Assembly (NCBI GenBank): GCA_025928545.1
Contig: JAICJH010000002.1
Location: 62,001-126,000 of the forward strand
Source: Bryobacteraceae bacterium
Lineage (GTDB): Bacteria; Acidobacteriota; Terriglobia; Bryobacterales; Bryobacteraceae
DNA: 64,000 nt
Direction: 5' to 3'
Each line of letters starts with the position of its first letter. Position 1 is the stretch's first letter. Position numbers and translations under genes: made by a program. Shown piece after piece: positions 7,548-16,209 of this stretch. Below the pieces are notes generated by a model, which saw only the letters and a program-made list of their open reading frames with translations, searched no databases and had not been told where the DNA came from.

Positions 7548-9976
7548 ACGAACTGCTCCTCTCTGATGCGATTGACAGGTTGTTCGATCGGCTGGATTTG
7601 CACAAACTGCGTCGCAGTCGCAGGCTGAGCGCCTTCGCTCCATGCATCTCGCGAAAGTTCTTTCGATCGGCGCAGCCGCTCCAGCAACTGCTGTTTCTCT
7701 TCATCCGACGCATATACGGTTTCTTTGCGGACTTTCTCGATTCCGAGTCGCTCCACAAAGTCATAGCTTCGTTCCAGATAATTGCCGTTTTCGCGGTAAT
7801 ACTGAAAGAAAAGCTCGCCGGCTTCGAGGGCCTCCGCAGTCGTTTCAACCGTCACAAGTAAATCCGCTTTTCGAACAGATTTGCCCGCCGCCCCACCGAC
7901 CACCACCTGCCAGCTGCCGTCCTGCCCAATAAAACCAAGATCCTTAACCGTTGCCTCCGCACAATTTCGGGGGCAGCCCACCACGCCCATTTTGAATTTG
8001 TGCGGTGTGAACAGATTCTCCAGACGGCGCTCCAGTTCGATGCCCGTATTGGTGGAATCCTGCACCCCGAACCGGCAAAACTCCGTCCCCACGCAGGTCT
8101 TCACCATGCGGACGCCTTTGGCATAAGCCTGCCCCGAAGGCATTCCCAGATCCCGCCACACGGCCGGCAGGTCGGATTTCTTAACGCCAAGCAGATCGAT
8201 CCGCTGACTGCCCGTCACCTTAACCATGGGCACGCTGTACCGGTCGGCCACGTCCGCGATTCGCCGCAGCTCGTCGGGAGTTGTAACGCCTCCACGCATG
8301 CGAGGCACCACTGAAAACGTCCCGTCTTTCTGAATGTTTGCGTGGACGCGGTCGTTAATGAAGCGGGCGGAGCGATCTTCATCGTGATCGCCACACCAAA
8401 GCATGTCCAGCATGTAGCTAAGCGCGGGCTTGCACACCTCGCAGCCTTTGCGGTTACCATACACCGCCAGAACTTCTTCCACGGATTTCAGCTTTTGGCC
8501 ACGCACGATGTCTCGCAAACGTTCGTAGGAAAACGGCACGCAGGAGCAGAGCGTCGTCTTGGTTTCTTCCGTGAAATCCGGCGCAACGGCCCGCAGCAGC
8601 TTTTCGCAAAGGCCGGAACAACTGCCGCAACTGGTCGACGCTTTCGTACGCTGTTTTAATTGCTTCAGCGTTGTAATGCCGTGCTCGTGAATCGCATGGA
8701 TGATCTCGCCTTTGCGGACGCCATTGCAGCCGCAGATCGTTTCGCTGTCCGGCATATCGGCGATTTCCAGCCCTGTATCGCCGGGCGGCGGCGGAAAGAG
8801 CAATTGCCGCCGCAATGGCGCCAGATCCGTGCCGCTGCGCATCCAGTCAAGATAGGTCTGTTCGTCTTCGACGTCGCCAACCAGAATCATGCCGCAAAGT
8901 TTGTTGTCGCGGAGCAACAGTTTCTTATAAGCGCCGATCGCGGGGTCTTCATAACGGACTGTCTCGATACCGGGGGCATTTTCGTCGATTTCGCCGGCCG
9001 AAAACAGATCGATGCCCATAATCTTCAGCTTGGTGGCCGGCGCGGGCGCCGAAAAGACCGGGCCGCGGTTGCCGGTGACCGTTGCGGCCAGCACGCGAGC
9101 CTGGTCATACAGCGGCGCCACCAGGCCAAAAGTCTGGCCCCGGTGCTCGGTGCATTCTCCGACGGCGAACACGGCCGGGTCGGAGGTCTCCATGAAGTCG
9201 TTGACTACAATCCCCCGATTCACCTCCAGCCCCGCCTTGCTTGCAAGCCCGGCGTTCGGCTTAATTCCGGCGGCGATCACCACCAATTCCACATCCAGCT
9301 GATCTTCGTCCGAGAAACGCACGGCGTTGACCCGGCCATTTCCGCAGATCGCCGCCGTTTTCTTCGGCAACAATACACGGATGCCGAGGTCTTCGATGCG
9401 TCGCTTCAGATACTCCCCGCCCGTCGCATCCAGTTGCCGCTCCATCAACGAATCGTTGAGGTGAACCACCGTGACATCGCAACCGCGCACCTGCAATCCC
9501 CGCGCTGCCTCCAGACCCAGCAAGCCGCCCCCGATTACCACAGCCTTCAAACCCGGCCGGGCCTTAGCCAGCAGAGAATGGGTATCGTCGAGTGTCCGGA
9601 AGACGTGAACATTTTCCTTGTCGACACCGGGAATCGGCGGGATGAAGGCGCTGCTACCGGTGGCCAGAATCAGCTTGTCGTAAGGGGTCGTGCGCCCCTG
9701 TTCCGTGACCACCACGCGGTTTTCCAGCTCGATATCCGAGATTCGCTCGCCCAGGCGCGCCCGGATGTTGTTCGAGCGATACCACTCCGCATCGTTCAGA
9801 ATAATTTCGTCCGCGGATTTCTCGCCGGCCAGCACCATCGAAAGCAGAATGCGGTTGTAATTGGCGTGCGTCTCATCGCCGAAGATCGTGATTTCGAAAT
9901 CCGGATTCTGCTTGAGAATATGCTCGACACAGGCGACGCCGGCCATGCCGTTACCGACTACTACGAGGCGTTTCAT
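7544..9976 (-). CDS. nirB: nitrite reductase large subunit, siroheme NirB
   Basis: 810 residues, normal length. The start overlaps the nitrate reductase stop (ATGA). Domains in order: N-terminal FAD/NAD(P) reductase (VVVGNGMAGVACVEHIL, then VVIGGGLLGLEAARGL); two BFD-like [2Fe-2S] domains (ICGCNGVRKGEI with SCGSCSGLC, and LCSCVPFSYERL with GCEVCKPAL); and the nitrite/sulfite reductase siroheme core. The [4Fe-4S]-siroheme ligands are CVGTEFC and CPRNC. It reduces nitrite to ammonium in the cytoplasm. Together with NirD, the nitrate reductase and HemD it makes a full assimilatory route. Confidence 0.95.
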   Translation of the reverse strand: MKRLVVVGNGMAGVACVEHILKQNPDFEITIFGDETHANYNRILLSMVLAGEKSADEIILNDAEWYRSNNIRARLGERISDIELENRVVVTEQGRTTPYDKLILATGSSAFIPPIPGVDKENVHVFRTLDDTHSLLAKARPGLKAVVIGGGLLGLEAARGLQVRGCDVTVVHLNDSLMERQLDATGGEYLKRRIEDLGIRVLLPKKTAAICGNGRVNAVRFSDEDQLDVELVVIAAGIKPNAGLASKAGLEVNRGIVVNDFMETSDPAVFAVGECTEHRGQTFGLVAPLYDQARVLAATVTGNRGPVFSAPAPATKLKIMGIDLFSAGEIDENAPGIETVRYEDPAIGAYKKLLLRDNKLCGMILVGDVEDEQTYLDWMRSGTDLAPLRRQLLFPPPPGDTGLEIADMPDSETICGCNGVRKGEIIHAIHEHGITTLKQLKQRTKASTSCGSCSGLCEKLLRAVAPDFTEETKTTLCSCVPFSYERLRDIVRGQKLKSVEEVLAVYGNRKGCEVCKPALSYMLDMLWCGDHDEDRSARFINDRVHANIQKDGTFSVVPRMRGGVTTPDELRRIADVADRYSVPMVKVTGSQRIDLLGVKKSDLPAVWRDLGMPSGQAYAKGVRMVKTCVGTEFCRFGVQDSTNTGIELERRLENLFTPHKFKMGVVGCPRNCAEATVKDLGFIGQDGSWQVVVGGAAGKSVRKADLLVTVETTAEALEAGELFFQYYRENGNYLERSYDFVERLGIEKVRKETVYASDEEKQQLLERLRRSKELSRDAWSEGAQPATATQFVQIQPIEQPVNRIREEQFV

Positions 9977-12156
9977 TGACGTGCTCCCGAGCGTTCGACC
10001 CGAACCGCGCATTGCTTGTAATTGGGCTCGCGCGAAACGGGGTCGAAAGCGCTCTGTGTGACTTTATTGACATTGGTTTCAAAAAAATGGAACGGCATGA
10101 ATACCTGGCCGGGAGCCGTGATCTCCGTCAGCCGAAGTTCAATGCCGCAGGTTTTGCCGCGGCGTGAAACGACATCCACCGAATCGTGGCTGCGCAGCCC
10201 CAGACGCTGCGCGTCCCGCGGGTTGATTTCAAGCCATGCCCGCGGAGACAGGTGTTCCAGGATCGGCACCTGGCTGGTTTTCGTGCGGGTATGCCAATGC
10301 TCCACGGTTCGTCCTGTATTCAGGATGAAGGGATACTCGCCCCCCGGCTGTTCGGGAAAAGGAACCCATTCCGCGCAAATCAAGCGCGCGCGTCCATCGG
10401 CGGTCTTGAAGACTCCATCCGCGTAAAGACGCGAGGCGGGCGCGGGCCGCGACCCTTCCGGAAGGGGCCACTGCACTCCACATTCGGTGGCCAGCAGTTC
10501 ATAAGTGATGCCGGAGTAGTCGCACAGTCGGCCACGCGAAACGCGCCGCCATTCATTAAATGCGTCTTCCGGTTTTGTCCACGCGGGAAACAATTCCTCG
10601 CGGCATCCCAGTTCATCGGCCAGCGCCAGAAAGATATCGAAATCGGGGCGAGCTTCGCCCGGGGGTTCCACGGCTTTGTTCACCTTGCTGACTCGGCGCT
10701 CGGAATTGGTATAGGTCCCTTCCTTCTCTCCCCAGATCGCAGCGGGCAACACCAGATCCGCCATCTCCGTTGTGGGCGTCGGATGATAGCCATCCTGCAC
10801 GACCAGAAAATCGAGGTTTTCAAGCGCCTGCCGAAGCACGCCCTGATTGGGATAAGAAACCATCGGGTTCGTTCCGATAATCCACAGGGCACGGATGCGT
10901 TTCGCTACTGCCGCTTCGATGATGTCGGGATAGGCAAGCCCGCGCTTCACAGGCAGCCTCGCTTCATCAATGCCAAACAGGCCCGCAAGCTCCGCCCGAT
11001 CCGCCGCATCGTCGAACTTCCTGTAGCCCGGCATGCCCGAAGTAAAGCCGGTTTCCCGTGTGCCCATTGCGTTGCATTGGCCCGTGATCGAAAACGGGGC
11101 GGCGCCGGGCCGGCCAATCTGTCCGGTCAGCAGCGCCAGATTACAAATCGCATTTACGGTCGCGGTACCGATGGTGCTGTGATTGACGCCCATCGTCCAG
11201 CCAATGAACCCCGCCTTCGCCCGACCGTACAGGAATGCTGTTTTGAAAAGCATGTCCTGGCTGAGGCCGGTAATTTCCGCCACGCGTTCGGGTGTCCAGG
11301 CCGCAAGGAACGCTTCCAGTTCCGCAAATCCGGTTGTGTGCGCGTCCACGTAGGCGCGGTCAATCAGGTTGTAGCGGATCAGAATGTGGGCAATTCCATT
11401 CAGCAAAGCCAGATCGGAGCGCGGCTTCAGCGGAAGATGCAGGTCCGCCATCATGGCTGTCTTGGTAACGCGCGGATCGGCCACCACCAGCGTCTTACCG
11501 CGATTCGCTTCCAGATACTGGCAAAGAATCGGATGATTATCCGCGATATTCGCACCGATCAGCAGAACCACATCCGCACGTTCCAGATCGTCATAGTTGC
11601 CAGGAGGGCCATCGCTGCCAAACGACAACTTGTAACCGGAAACCGCGGTCGCCATGCACAATGTCGTATTGCCGTCGAAGTTATTCGTCCCGAACCCAAG
11701 CTGCACCAGCTTGCCGAGCGTATAAAATTCTTCCGTCACCAACTGACCGGTGCTGATAACACCGAGCGCTTCCGGTCGATAGGTAGTCTGAACTTTGCGG
11801 AAGCGTTCCACCATCGTCGAAATCGCTTCCTGCCAGCTCACGCGTTCCAGCTTGCCGTTCCTGCGCAGCAGCGGATACTTCGCGCGGTTCTCCACATCAA
11901 TCGTGTAGTGTTCCGATAAACCCTTCGGGCAAAGCTTGCTGCGATTCACCGGGTGTGCGGCATTCGGCCTTGACGAAACCGCTTTACCATCCTTCACGCC
12001 GATTTGGATTCCACACCCCACCGAGCAATAGCCGCAGGTTGTAGCGACCCAGGAATCCGGTATCTTCTGCGCCGACGTATAGCCCGTGGATTCGCTGCGC
12101 GCGAACCGATAGTCCTCCGCCAGATTGTCCAGACCGATAGTTCGCTTCCAGTTCAT
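9973..12156 (-). CDS. nasA: assimilatory nitrate reductase catalytic subunit (Nas type)
   Basis: 727 residues. The N-terminal [4Fe-4S] ligands are C41, C44, C48 and C76 (CGYCSVGC and KLCPKG). C167 in TTLCMAT is at the position of the molybdenum-ligating Cys of Nas/Nap enzymes. Bis-MGD binding stretches (VLLIGANIADNHPI, LWIIGTNPMVSYP, VVQDGYHPTPT) and a C-terminal molydopterin dinucleotide-binding domain (NTGRTVEHWHTRTKT) follow. No Tat signal, so cytoplasmic. It lacks the C-terminal BFD-type [2Fe-2S] domain of NasA from Klebsiella, which fits electrons coming from the neighbouring ferredoxin-DmsC fusion. Its ATG overlaps that gene's stop and its own stop overlaps the nirB start. Confidence 0.93.
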   Translation of the reverse strand: MNWKRTIGLDNLAEDYRFARSESTGYTSAQKIPDSWVATTCGYCSVGCGIQIGVKDGKAVSSRPNAAHPVNRSKLCPKGLSEHYTIDVENRAKYPLLRRNGKLERVSWQEAISTMVERFRKVQTTYRPEALGVISTGQLVTEEFYTLGKLVQLGFGTNNFDGNTTLCMATAVSGYKLSFGSDGPPGNYDDLERADVVLLIGANIADNHPILCQYLEANRGKTLVVADPRVTKTAMMADLHLPLKPRSDLALLNGIAHILIRYNLIDRAYVDAHTTGFAELEAFLAAWTPERVAEITGLSQDMLFKTAFLYGRAKAGFIGWTMGVNHSTIGTATVNAICNLALLTGQIGRPGAAPFSITGQCNAMGTRETGFTSGMPGYRKFDDAADRAELAGLFGIDEARLPVKRGLAYPDIIEAAVAKRIRALWIIGTNPMVSYPNQGVLRQALENLDFLVVQDGYHPTPTTEMADLVLPAAIWGEKEGTYTNSERRVSKVNKAVEPPGEARPDFDIFLALADELGCREELFPAWTKPEDAFNEWRRVSRGRLCDYSGITYELLATECGVQWPLPEGSRPAPASRLYADGVFKTADGRARLICAEWVPFPEQPGGEYPFILNTGRTVEHWHTRTKTSQVPILEHLSPRAWLEINPRDAQRLGLRSHDSVDVVSRRGKTCGIELRLTEITAPGQVFMPFHFFETNVNKVTQSAFDPVSREPNYKQCAVRVERSGARQ

Positions 12157-13706
12157 GCCGCCCTCCGCGAACCCGAAGTAAACCCGGCCGCGATGTTCTT
12201 CGGCACCACGCTTACGAAAAAGAGATAGCGGCCCAAAAACTCACCACCCAAAATCGCGGCGAAAGCACTGTTTGTAATCCAGTGCGAATGAGCAGTCAGA
12301 GGCATCACGATACCGGCAACGACGAGCAGCGCCAGACGCGTGATGAAGAACGGCCGCAGCAATCCGGTCAGCAGCAGTGAGGAGGACCGCAGTTCAAATG
12401 TTTCCGAGCGTGAAAGCCAGAAGAATTTGCCCGCCTGGACCGCGAGTTGCAGTGCGCCGCCCACAACGGAAGCGACCAGCACGGCAGGCGGCGCATCCGG
12501 AATCAGCGCATGGACAAATCCCGGACCCAGCAGCAGCGCAGTCGAAAAGAATTCCGCCAGTGTGTAGCCGCTGAACCAGGCCGGGCGTGCCCGCACAATG
12601 TAAATGCGAGCGGAACAGGTCACGCCGGCGAGACCGGCGAGCGCGGTCGCGAAACCCGCCGCATTTCTTCCCGGCATTCCGAAGAACAACATACCGGCAA
12701 ACGCTCCGGCGGCGCCCGCGAACAATGAGAGCGTTAGCACTTCACGGCTCAGCCAGGACCGTCGCAGGCCCCGCATCGCCCGCCAGGCATGAATCGGACG
12801 TCCCAGATGCATCGTGGAAGCACCGAGGCTGACGCCCGCCAGCACCAGCGACGCCAGCGCAGCAATCTTGACATCGGCATCGGCGCGGCTGAAACCCAGC
12901 ATCCAGAGAGCGATAAACGCGCCGACGCACAACTGCGTCATAACGAGCATGAACACGAGCGGCCAGTGCGGGTGCTCTGGTTCCACACGGTTTGTATCCA
13001 CGCGGCCCAGATCGGGCGGAAGATTGTCCGGCAGGGTCACACGCGTAGTGGAAATGCTGTCGTCGGCGGAAGGAAGCCCGGGCGCGTTTGCCGAAAGATA
13101 ATCGCGCCTCCAGTCGGCGATGTTTACGATTTCAATGGCGATTGCACCCTCGGGGCAGGCGGATACGCACGCTGGAGCCTCGCCATCGCTCAGCCGGTTG
13201 TGGCACATATCGCATTTGCCAACGACGCCGCGCGCCGGATTGTATTGCGGTACGCCATACGAACAATTCCAGGTGCAGTACTGACAGCCGATGCAGGCAT
13301 CGGCGCTGTGGATTACGACTCCCGTGACAGGATCTTTCGTGTACGCCTCGACCGGGCAGCCGATCAGACAGGATGGCTCAACACAGTGATTGCAGCCCAT
13401 CGAGAGATGATGGCGCTGCGTGTTCGGATAGTAGCCGCCTTCCACTTCGCCAACGCGCCGCCAGTTCAGTTCGGCGGGATTCCCATTCTGTTCGTTACAC
13501 GCCACGACGCAGCACTTGCAGCCAATGCACAGCGTCATATCGAAATGAAATCGGTACTGCTCGCCGGCTTCGAGCGCGCGCGAAGGGATCAATTCACGGG
13601 GCGTTTGGATTTCAACGAGGCCGTGAACCGGCGCGAGCGCAGCCGGGTACGCCGATGGACCTGCGGCGTACAACAGCGGGCTGTCCATGAGCGGAAGTTC
13701 CGTCAT
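12153..13706 (-). CDS. DmsB-DmsC fusion: four-cluster ferredoxin plus quinol-type membrane anchor
   Basis: 517 residues. The N-terminal half has 16 Cys in four clusters as in DmsB: CIGCKCCVVAC, CNHCVEPSCLIGC, CIGCQYCTWNC, and CDMCH paired with ACVSACP. The second half (from about residue 250) has eight hydrophobic segments and the DmsC signatures STMHLGRPIHAWRA, WLSREVL and GRYLFF. In DMSO reductase DmsC oxidises menaquinol and DmsB carries the electrons. Here the two are one protein and the partner is the nitrate reductase, one ATGA overlap downstream. The start (AAAGGATTGGCGC before ATG) is preferred to an upstream in-frame extension. I infer it is the electron donor to the assimilatory reductase, with clusters facing the cytoplasm. 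Confidence 0.9.
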   Translation of the reverse strand: MTELPLMDSPLLYAAGPSAYPAALAPVHGLVEIQTPRELIPSRALEAGEQYRFHFDMTLCIGCKCCVVACNEQNGNPAELNWRRVGEVEGGYYPNTQRHHLSMGCNHCVEPSCLIGCPVEAYTKDPVTGVVIHSADACIGCQYCTWNCSYGVPQYNPARGVVGKCDMCHNRLSDGEAPACVSACPEGAIAIEIVNIADWRRDYLSANAPGLPSADDSISTTRVTLPDNLPPDLGRVDTNRVEPEHPHWPLVFMLVMTQLCVGAFIALWMLGFSRADADVKIAALASLVLAGVSLGASTMHLGRPIHAWRAMRGLRRSWLSREVLTLSLFAGAAGAFAGMLFFGMPGRNAAGFATALAGLAGVTCSARIYIVRARPAWFSGYTLAEFFSTALLLGPGFVHALIPDAPPAVLVASVVGGALQLAVQAGKFFWLSRSETFELRSSSLLLTGLLRPFFITRLALLVVAGIVMPLTAHSHWITNSAFAAILGGEFLGRYLFFVSVVPKNIAAGFTSGSRRAA

Positions 13707-14081
13707 GCGCCAATCCTTTCGAGACACACGTATCCTGCAGTTTCCACAAGAGCTCCTTATCGTCACGAAAAATGCCTGCCTGCGCGACGGTGCGCACGGC
13801 GGCCTGACGATCTTTGATTTAGCTATTTGTCAGCTCCGCAGGGAGCTTAAAGGGTGGGAACTACACAGGGGTCCCGGGATTGCCCCGGAAAACCCGTTTG
13901 TCTCGCGGTCGAGCTACTGTCACTTTACCAATTGCGGCAGCCACTTGAAAGTGGAATTGCCTTAGAATTTTTCTATCGGGCCTATAGCGCCGGATTTGGT
14001 GTGCGGCAGTACTATTGCAACGTGATCGAAGAGACCAACTTTACGTACTCTTACTGAACCTCTTTTACTCTGTAAAGCCTT
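13707..14081 (-). promoter_or_regulatory. leader and upstream region of the nitrate assimilation operon
   Basis: 375 bases with no convincing gene. Reading leftward toward the operon it contains a perfect 6-2-6 palindrome (13941-13954, CCACTT-N2-AAGTGG), a 5-bp hairpin with a 5-nt loop (13874-13888) and a 6-bp hairpin AGCTCC-N4-GGAGCT (13832-13847). Nitrate assimilation operons in several bacteria are controlled by ANTAR-type antitermination in a structured leader, and this layout would fit. However, I do not see the paired hexanucleotide loops or a U-run terminator, so that role is unproven. No clear sigma-70 or sigma-54 promoter was found. Confidence 0.4.
13941..13954. promoter_or_regulatory. 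perfect 14-bp palindrome, candidate operator
   Basis: CCACTTGAAAGTGG reads as two 6-base arms around GA. It lies about 235 bases upstream of the DmsBC start and about 130 bases upstream of the small plus-strand gene at 14082, so it could serve either. A dimeric regulator site is the simplest reading; no known consensus is claimed. Confidence 0.35.
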
Positions 14082-14531
14082 ATGAACACTCTGCCCAACG
14101 GGGTAACCACGCCCGGGCTCGGGTCGTTTCTCCCTCAGTACATAATGACCAAAGCTTCCATGAGATTCTCTCCCGCGCGGCCAGGATATGAACAGGTAAT
14201 GGCCGCCAGCCAACTGCCGACCGATTCTCTCGAATGGGTGCCATTCGTCGGTGACGTTCTTGGCCTGCCGCTGACAATGTTGGAGGGGATTCAGCAGGTG
14301 GTTAAAAGAAAAACGTGGATGATGGCGAAAGATCCCCTGCAGCAGGTGAGAAATGCGGCGATGAACTGGGCAGGCCGTCAATTCAGGATCCCGGTCGGGG
14401 AAATGGCCCCGGTTGACAGCAGCAGCCCGCAGTGGGAGTTGATCGAATCTCTGATCGCCAACCCCGCCCGGTCGCGGTATCCGAACAGGCAACTGACAGA
14501 CGATGGTGCCTGGGAAGCGGAGCGTCCTTAA
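14082..14531 (+). CDS. small hypothetical protein
   Basis: 149 residues, ATG start with no good Shine-Dalgarno site. Composition is protein-like, with a balanced charge pattern and amphipathic segments (SLEWVPFVGDVLGLPLTMLEGIQQVVKRK, written here as adjoining pieces SLEWVPFVGDVLG and LPLTMLEGIQQVVKRK). It contains many Met residues. A longer frame on the opposite strand over the same bases is Arg/His/Pro-rich and looks like a shadow. Not recognised. It is separated by about 40 bases from the convergent oxidoreductase. Confidence 0.45.
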   Translation: MNTLPNGVTTPGLGSFLPQYIMTKASMRFSPARPGYEQVMAASQLPTDSLEWVPFVGDVLGLPLTMLEGIQQVVKRKTWMMAKDPLQQVRNAAMNWAGRQFRIPVGEMAPVDSSSPQWELIESLIANPARSRYPNRQLTDDGAWEAERP

Positions 14532-14574
14532 AGCATTTGCCGAATACCAAAACATTCTGGAAACCGCTCCGGCC

Positions 14575-15222
14575 TTACTTGCGAACCATCAGCTTGAATG
14601 CGTGACCCCATTCATTTCGCGTAAATCCGGGGATACACCACAGCATGCAGAGAGGCTCAATCGCACGCGCCGCCTCAGCCTTTCCCATATCCGCCGAGTC
14701 CCAGCCAAACTGATCGAGAATCCCTGACACTGACTTCTTTGCATCCTCATCGTTACCGCAGATGAACATCGTTGGCCTGCCGTCCTCAAACTGAGGATTC
14801 ACCATCAGGGCACTGCCTACCGAGTTGAAAGCCTTCACAAATTTCGCGCTGGCAAATTCCTGCTGCAACTCTTCCATCAGAGATCGATTCAGATTGGTAA
14901 AAAACTGCAGCACGCCGTTCACAGGCGGAGCTTCCTCGATCGGATTGGCCGCATCGATCACTACCTTACCCGCCAGATTTTCTTTGCCGGCCATTCGCAG
15001 CACTTCGGAAGCGACGTTACCTTTTACCGCGAGAACCACGATGTTTGAAAAACCGGCCGCATCCGCGAAACTGCCGGCCGAACCCGTGGGATTTTGTGCC
15101 AGCCATTCGGACAATTTGCCGGGGGTTCTCGTCCCCAGCTTCACCTCGTAACCATGCTTCAGGAACCCACTTGCCAGAGCCTTCGCCACATCGCCGGAAC
15201 CGAGAATGCCGATTTTCATCAT
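14575..15222 (-). CDS. NADPH-dependent F420 reductase-like oxidoreductase
   Basis: 215 residues with an N-terminal dinucleotide-binding motif GILGSGDVAKALASGF and the family segments VVLAVKGNVASEVL, VVIDAANPI and KFVKAFNSVGSALM. This is the NpdG / NADP oxidoreductase coenzyme F420-dependent family, which also contains many non-F420 reductases. F420 use cannot be told from sequence here and no F420 biosynthesis gene is nearby. Two adjacent ATG codons allow a start at 15222 or 15219. Confidence 0.82.
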   Translation of the reverse strand: MMKIGILGSGDVAKALASGFLKHGYEVKLGTRTPGKLSEWLAQNPTGSAGSFADAAGFSNIVVLAVKGNVASEVLRMAGKENLAGKVVIDAANPIEEAPPVNGVLQFFTNLNRSLMEELQQEFASAKFVKAFNSVGSALMVNPQFEDGRPTMFICGNDEDAKKSVSGILDQFGWDSADMGKAEAARAIEPLCMLWCIPGFTRNEWGHAFKLMVRK

Positions 15223-15264
15223 GATTCACAGTCTAACCGCAAAAGGAATCACTTGCCGGGCGGA

Positions 15265-16209
15265 TCAACGCGAAACAGTACGGACCAGGACCTTGAAATC
15301 TTCGCGCTTGTCTTCCACAATGCGAAAAGCCTCCACTCTGATCTTGTGGAGCTTGCCGGGTACCGAAGGCGGGTTTGGATACACCAGACGGTATTGCGTT
15401 GCGACGCTTTGCAAAGCGCCATCGATCACATCGCGGAAAACGATTGACTGATTCGGAAACCAGGCAAACCCACCGCTTTCATCGGCCATCATTTGCAGGA
15501 AGGCCTGAGCCTGGGCCAGCCGCATGCGCGACAGGGAGTCCAGATACGGTTCATACGTGGTTCGGAAAAGCGAACCTGCACCTGCAACGAAGACCGTCAC
15601 ATTCTCCTGGCGGATCTTCTTTCGCACGTCTTCCAGCGTATGTTCGCTGAAAGTGTCCATTCCCGATCCGACCACGATCAGGATTTGCCGCCCCGGAATG
15701 CGTCCCATCTTATCGAGCATTTCCCAGATCGCGTCGTAGGTATTGATCTCATTCCACACGGGATCGCCAAGCTGCGAATATCCATTGGTAATCTCGCCGA
15801 CCCTGTCAGTGAAATCCACATCGATTTTCAGCTGCCGGGAGTAGGTTGCGAGCGCATACCAGTTGCCTTCCGGCGCATGCTTTAAAACTCCGCCCACCGC
15901 TTCGTTGAGGTCCTCGACGTAATAACCGCTGATTCGGCTGAATTCCACAAGAAACGCGATATTGGCCGGCTGTTCCGGCATTTCGAGCCGGAAGGGCACC
16001 GCCGCGCCATCCACGTAAAGCCGAAAATTCTCCTTCCCCAGGCCCATGATCAGCTGATTGTTTTTTTCCACGTTCAGATACAAAGAGGCGTAGTCGGGGG
16101 CAACGGCCTCATTGCCGCTGCTCCGCGCCCGCAGCGGAGCCGGCAGGCAAAGCGCCAAAGGCAAAACGACAGCGGCCACTATCTGGAAGCTTGCAGCGGT
16201 GCAGAACAT
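15265..16209 (-). CDS. exported acidobacterial VWFA-type protein (TIGR03436-like)
   Basis: 314 residues. A signal peptide (VVLPLALCLPAPLRARS) precedes VEKNNQLIMGLGKENFRLYVDG, the usual opening of the VWFA-related Acidobacteria family, followed by a von Willebrand A fold (ANIAFLVEFSRISG, GRQILIVVGSGMDT, VTVFVAGAG). The metal site is degenerate: DxSxS is replaced by EFSRI. The start overlaps the upstream M48 protease gene by 31 bases, so the two form one transcription unit. Likely a protein-binding domain without normal metal chemistry. Confidence 0.82.
   Translation of the reverse strand: MFCTAASFQIVAAVVLPLALCLPAPLRARSSGNEAVAPDYASLYLNVEKNNQLIMGLGKENFRLYVDGAAVPFRLEMPEQPANIAFLVEFSRISGYYVEDLNEAVGGVLKHAPEGNWYALATYSRQLKIDVDFTDRVGEITNGYSQLGDPVWNEINTYDAIWEMLDKMGRIPGRQILIVVGSGMDTFSEHTLEDVRKKIRQENVTVFVAGAGSLFRTTYEPYLDSLSRMRLAQAQAFLQMMADESGGFAWFPNQSIVFRDVIDGALQSVATQYRLVYPNPPSVPGKLHKIRVEAFRIVEDKREDFKVLVRTVSR

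Noticed and set aside
8660..9979. Long open frame antisense to nirB (439 codons).
   Set aside because: Opposite a certain gene; Arg/His/Gln-rich shadow composition with no recognisable domain. Similar antisense frames over nasA (10186-11919), the P-type ATPase (27479-28915), TIGR03435 (44812-46437) and smc (55559-57484) were rejected for the same reason.
13962..14555. Minus-strand frame of 197 codons opposite the small gene at 14082.
   Set aside because: Arg/His/Pro-rich with no domain; the plus-strand frame has more normal composition, though it too is only a moderate call.
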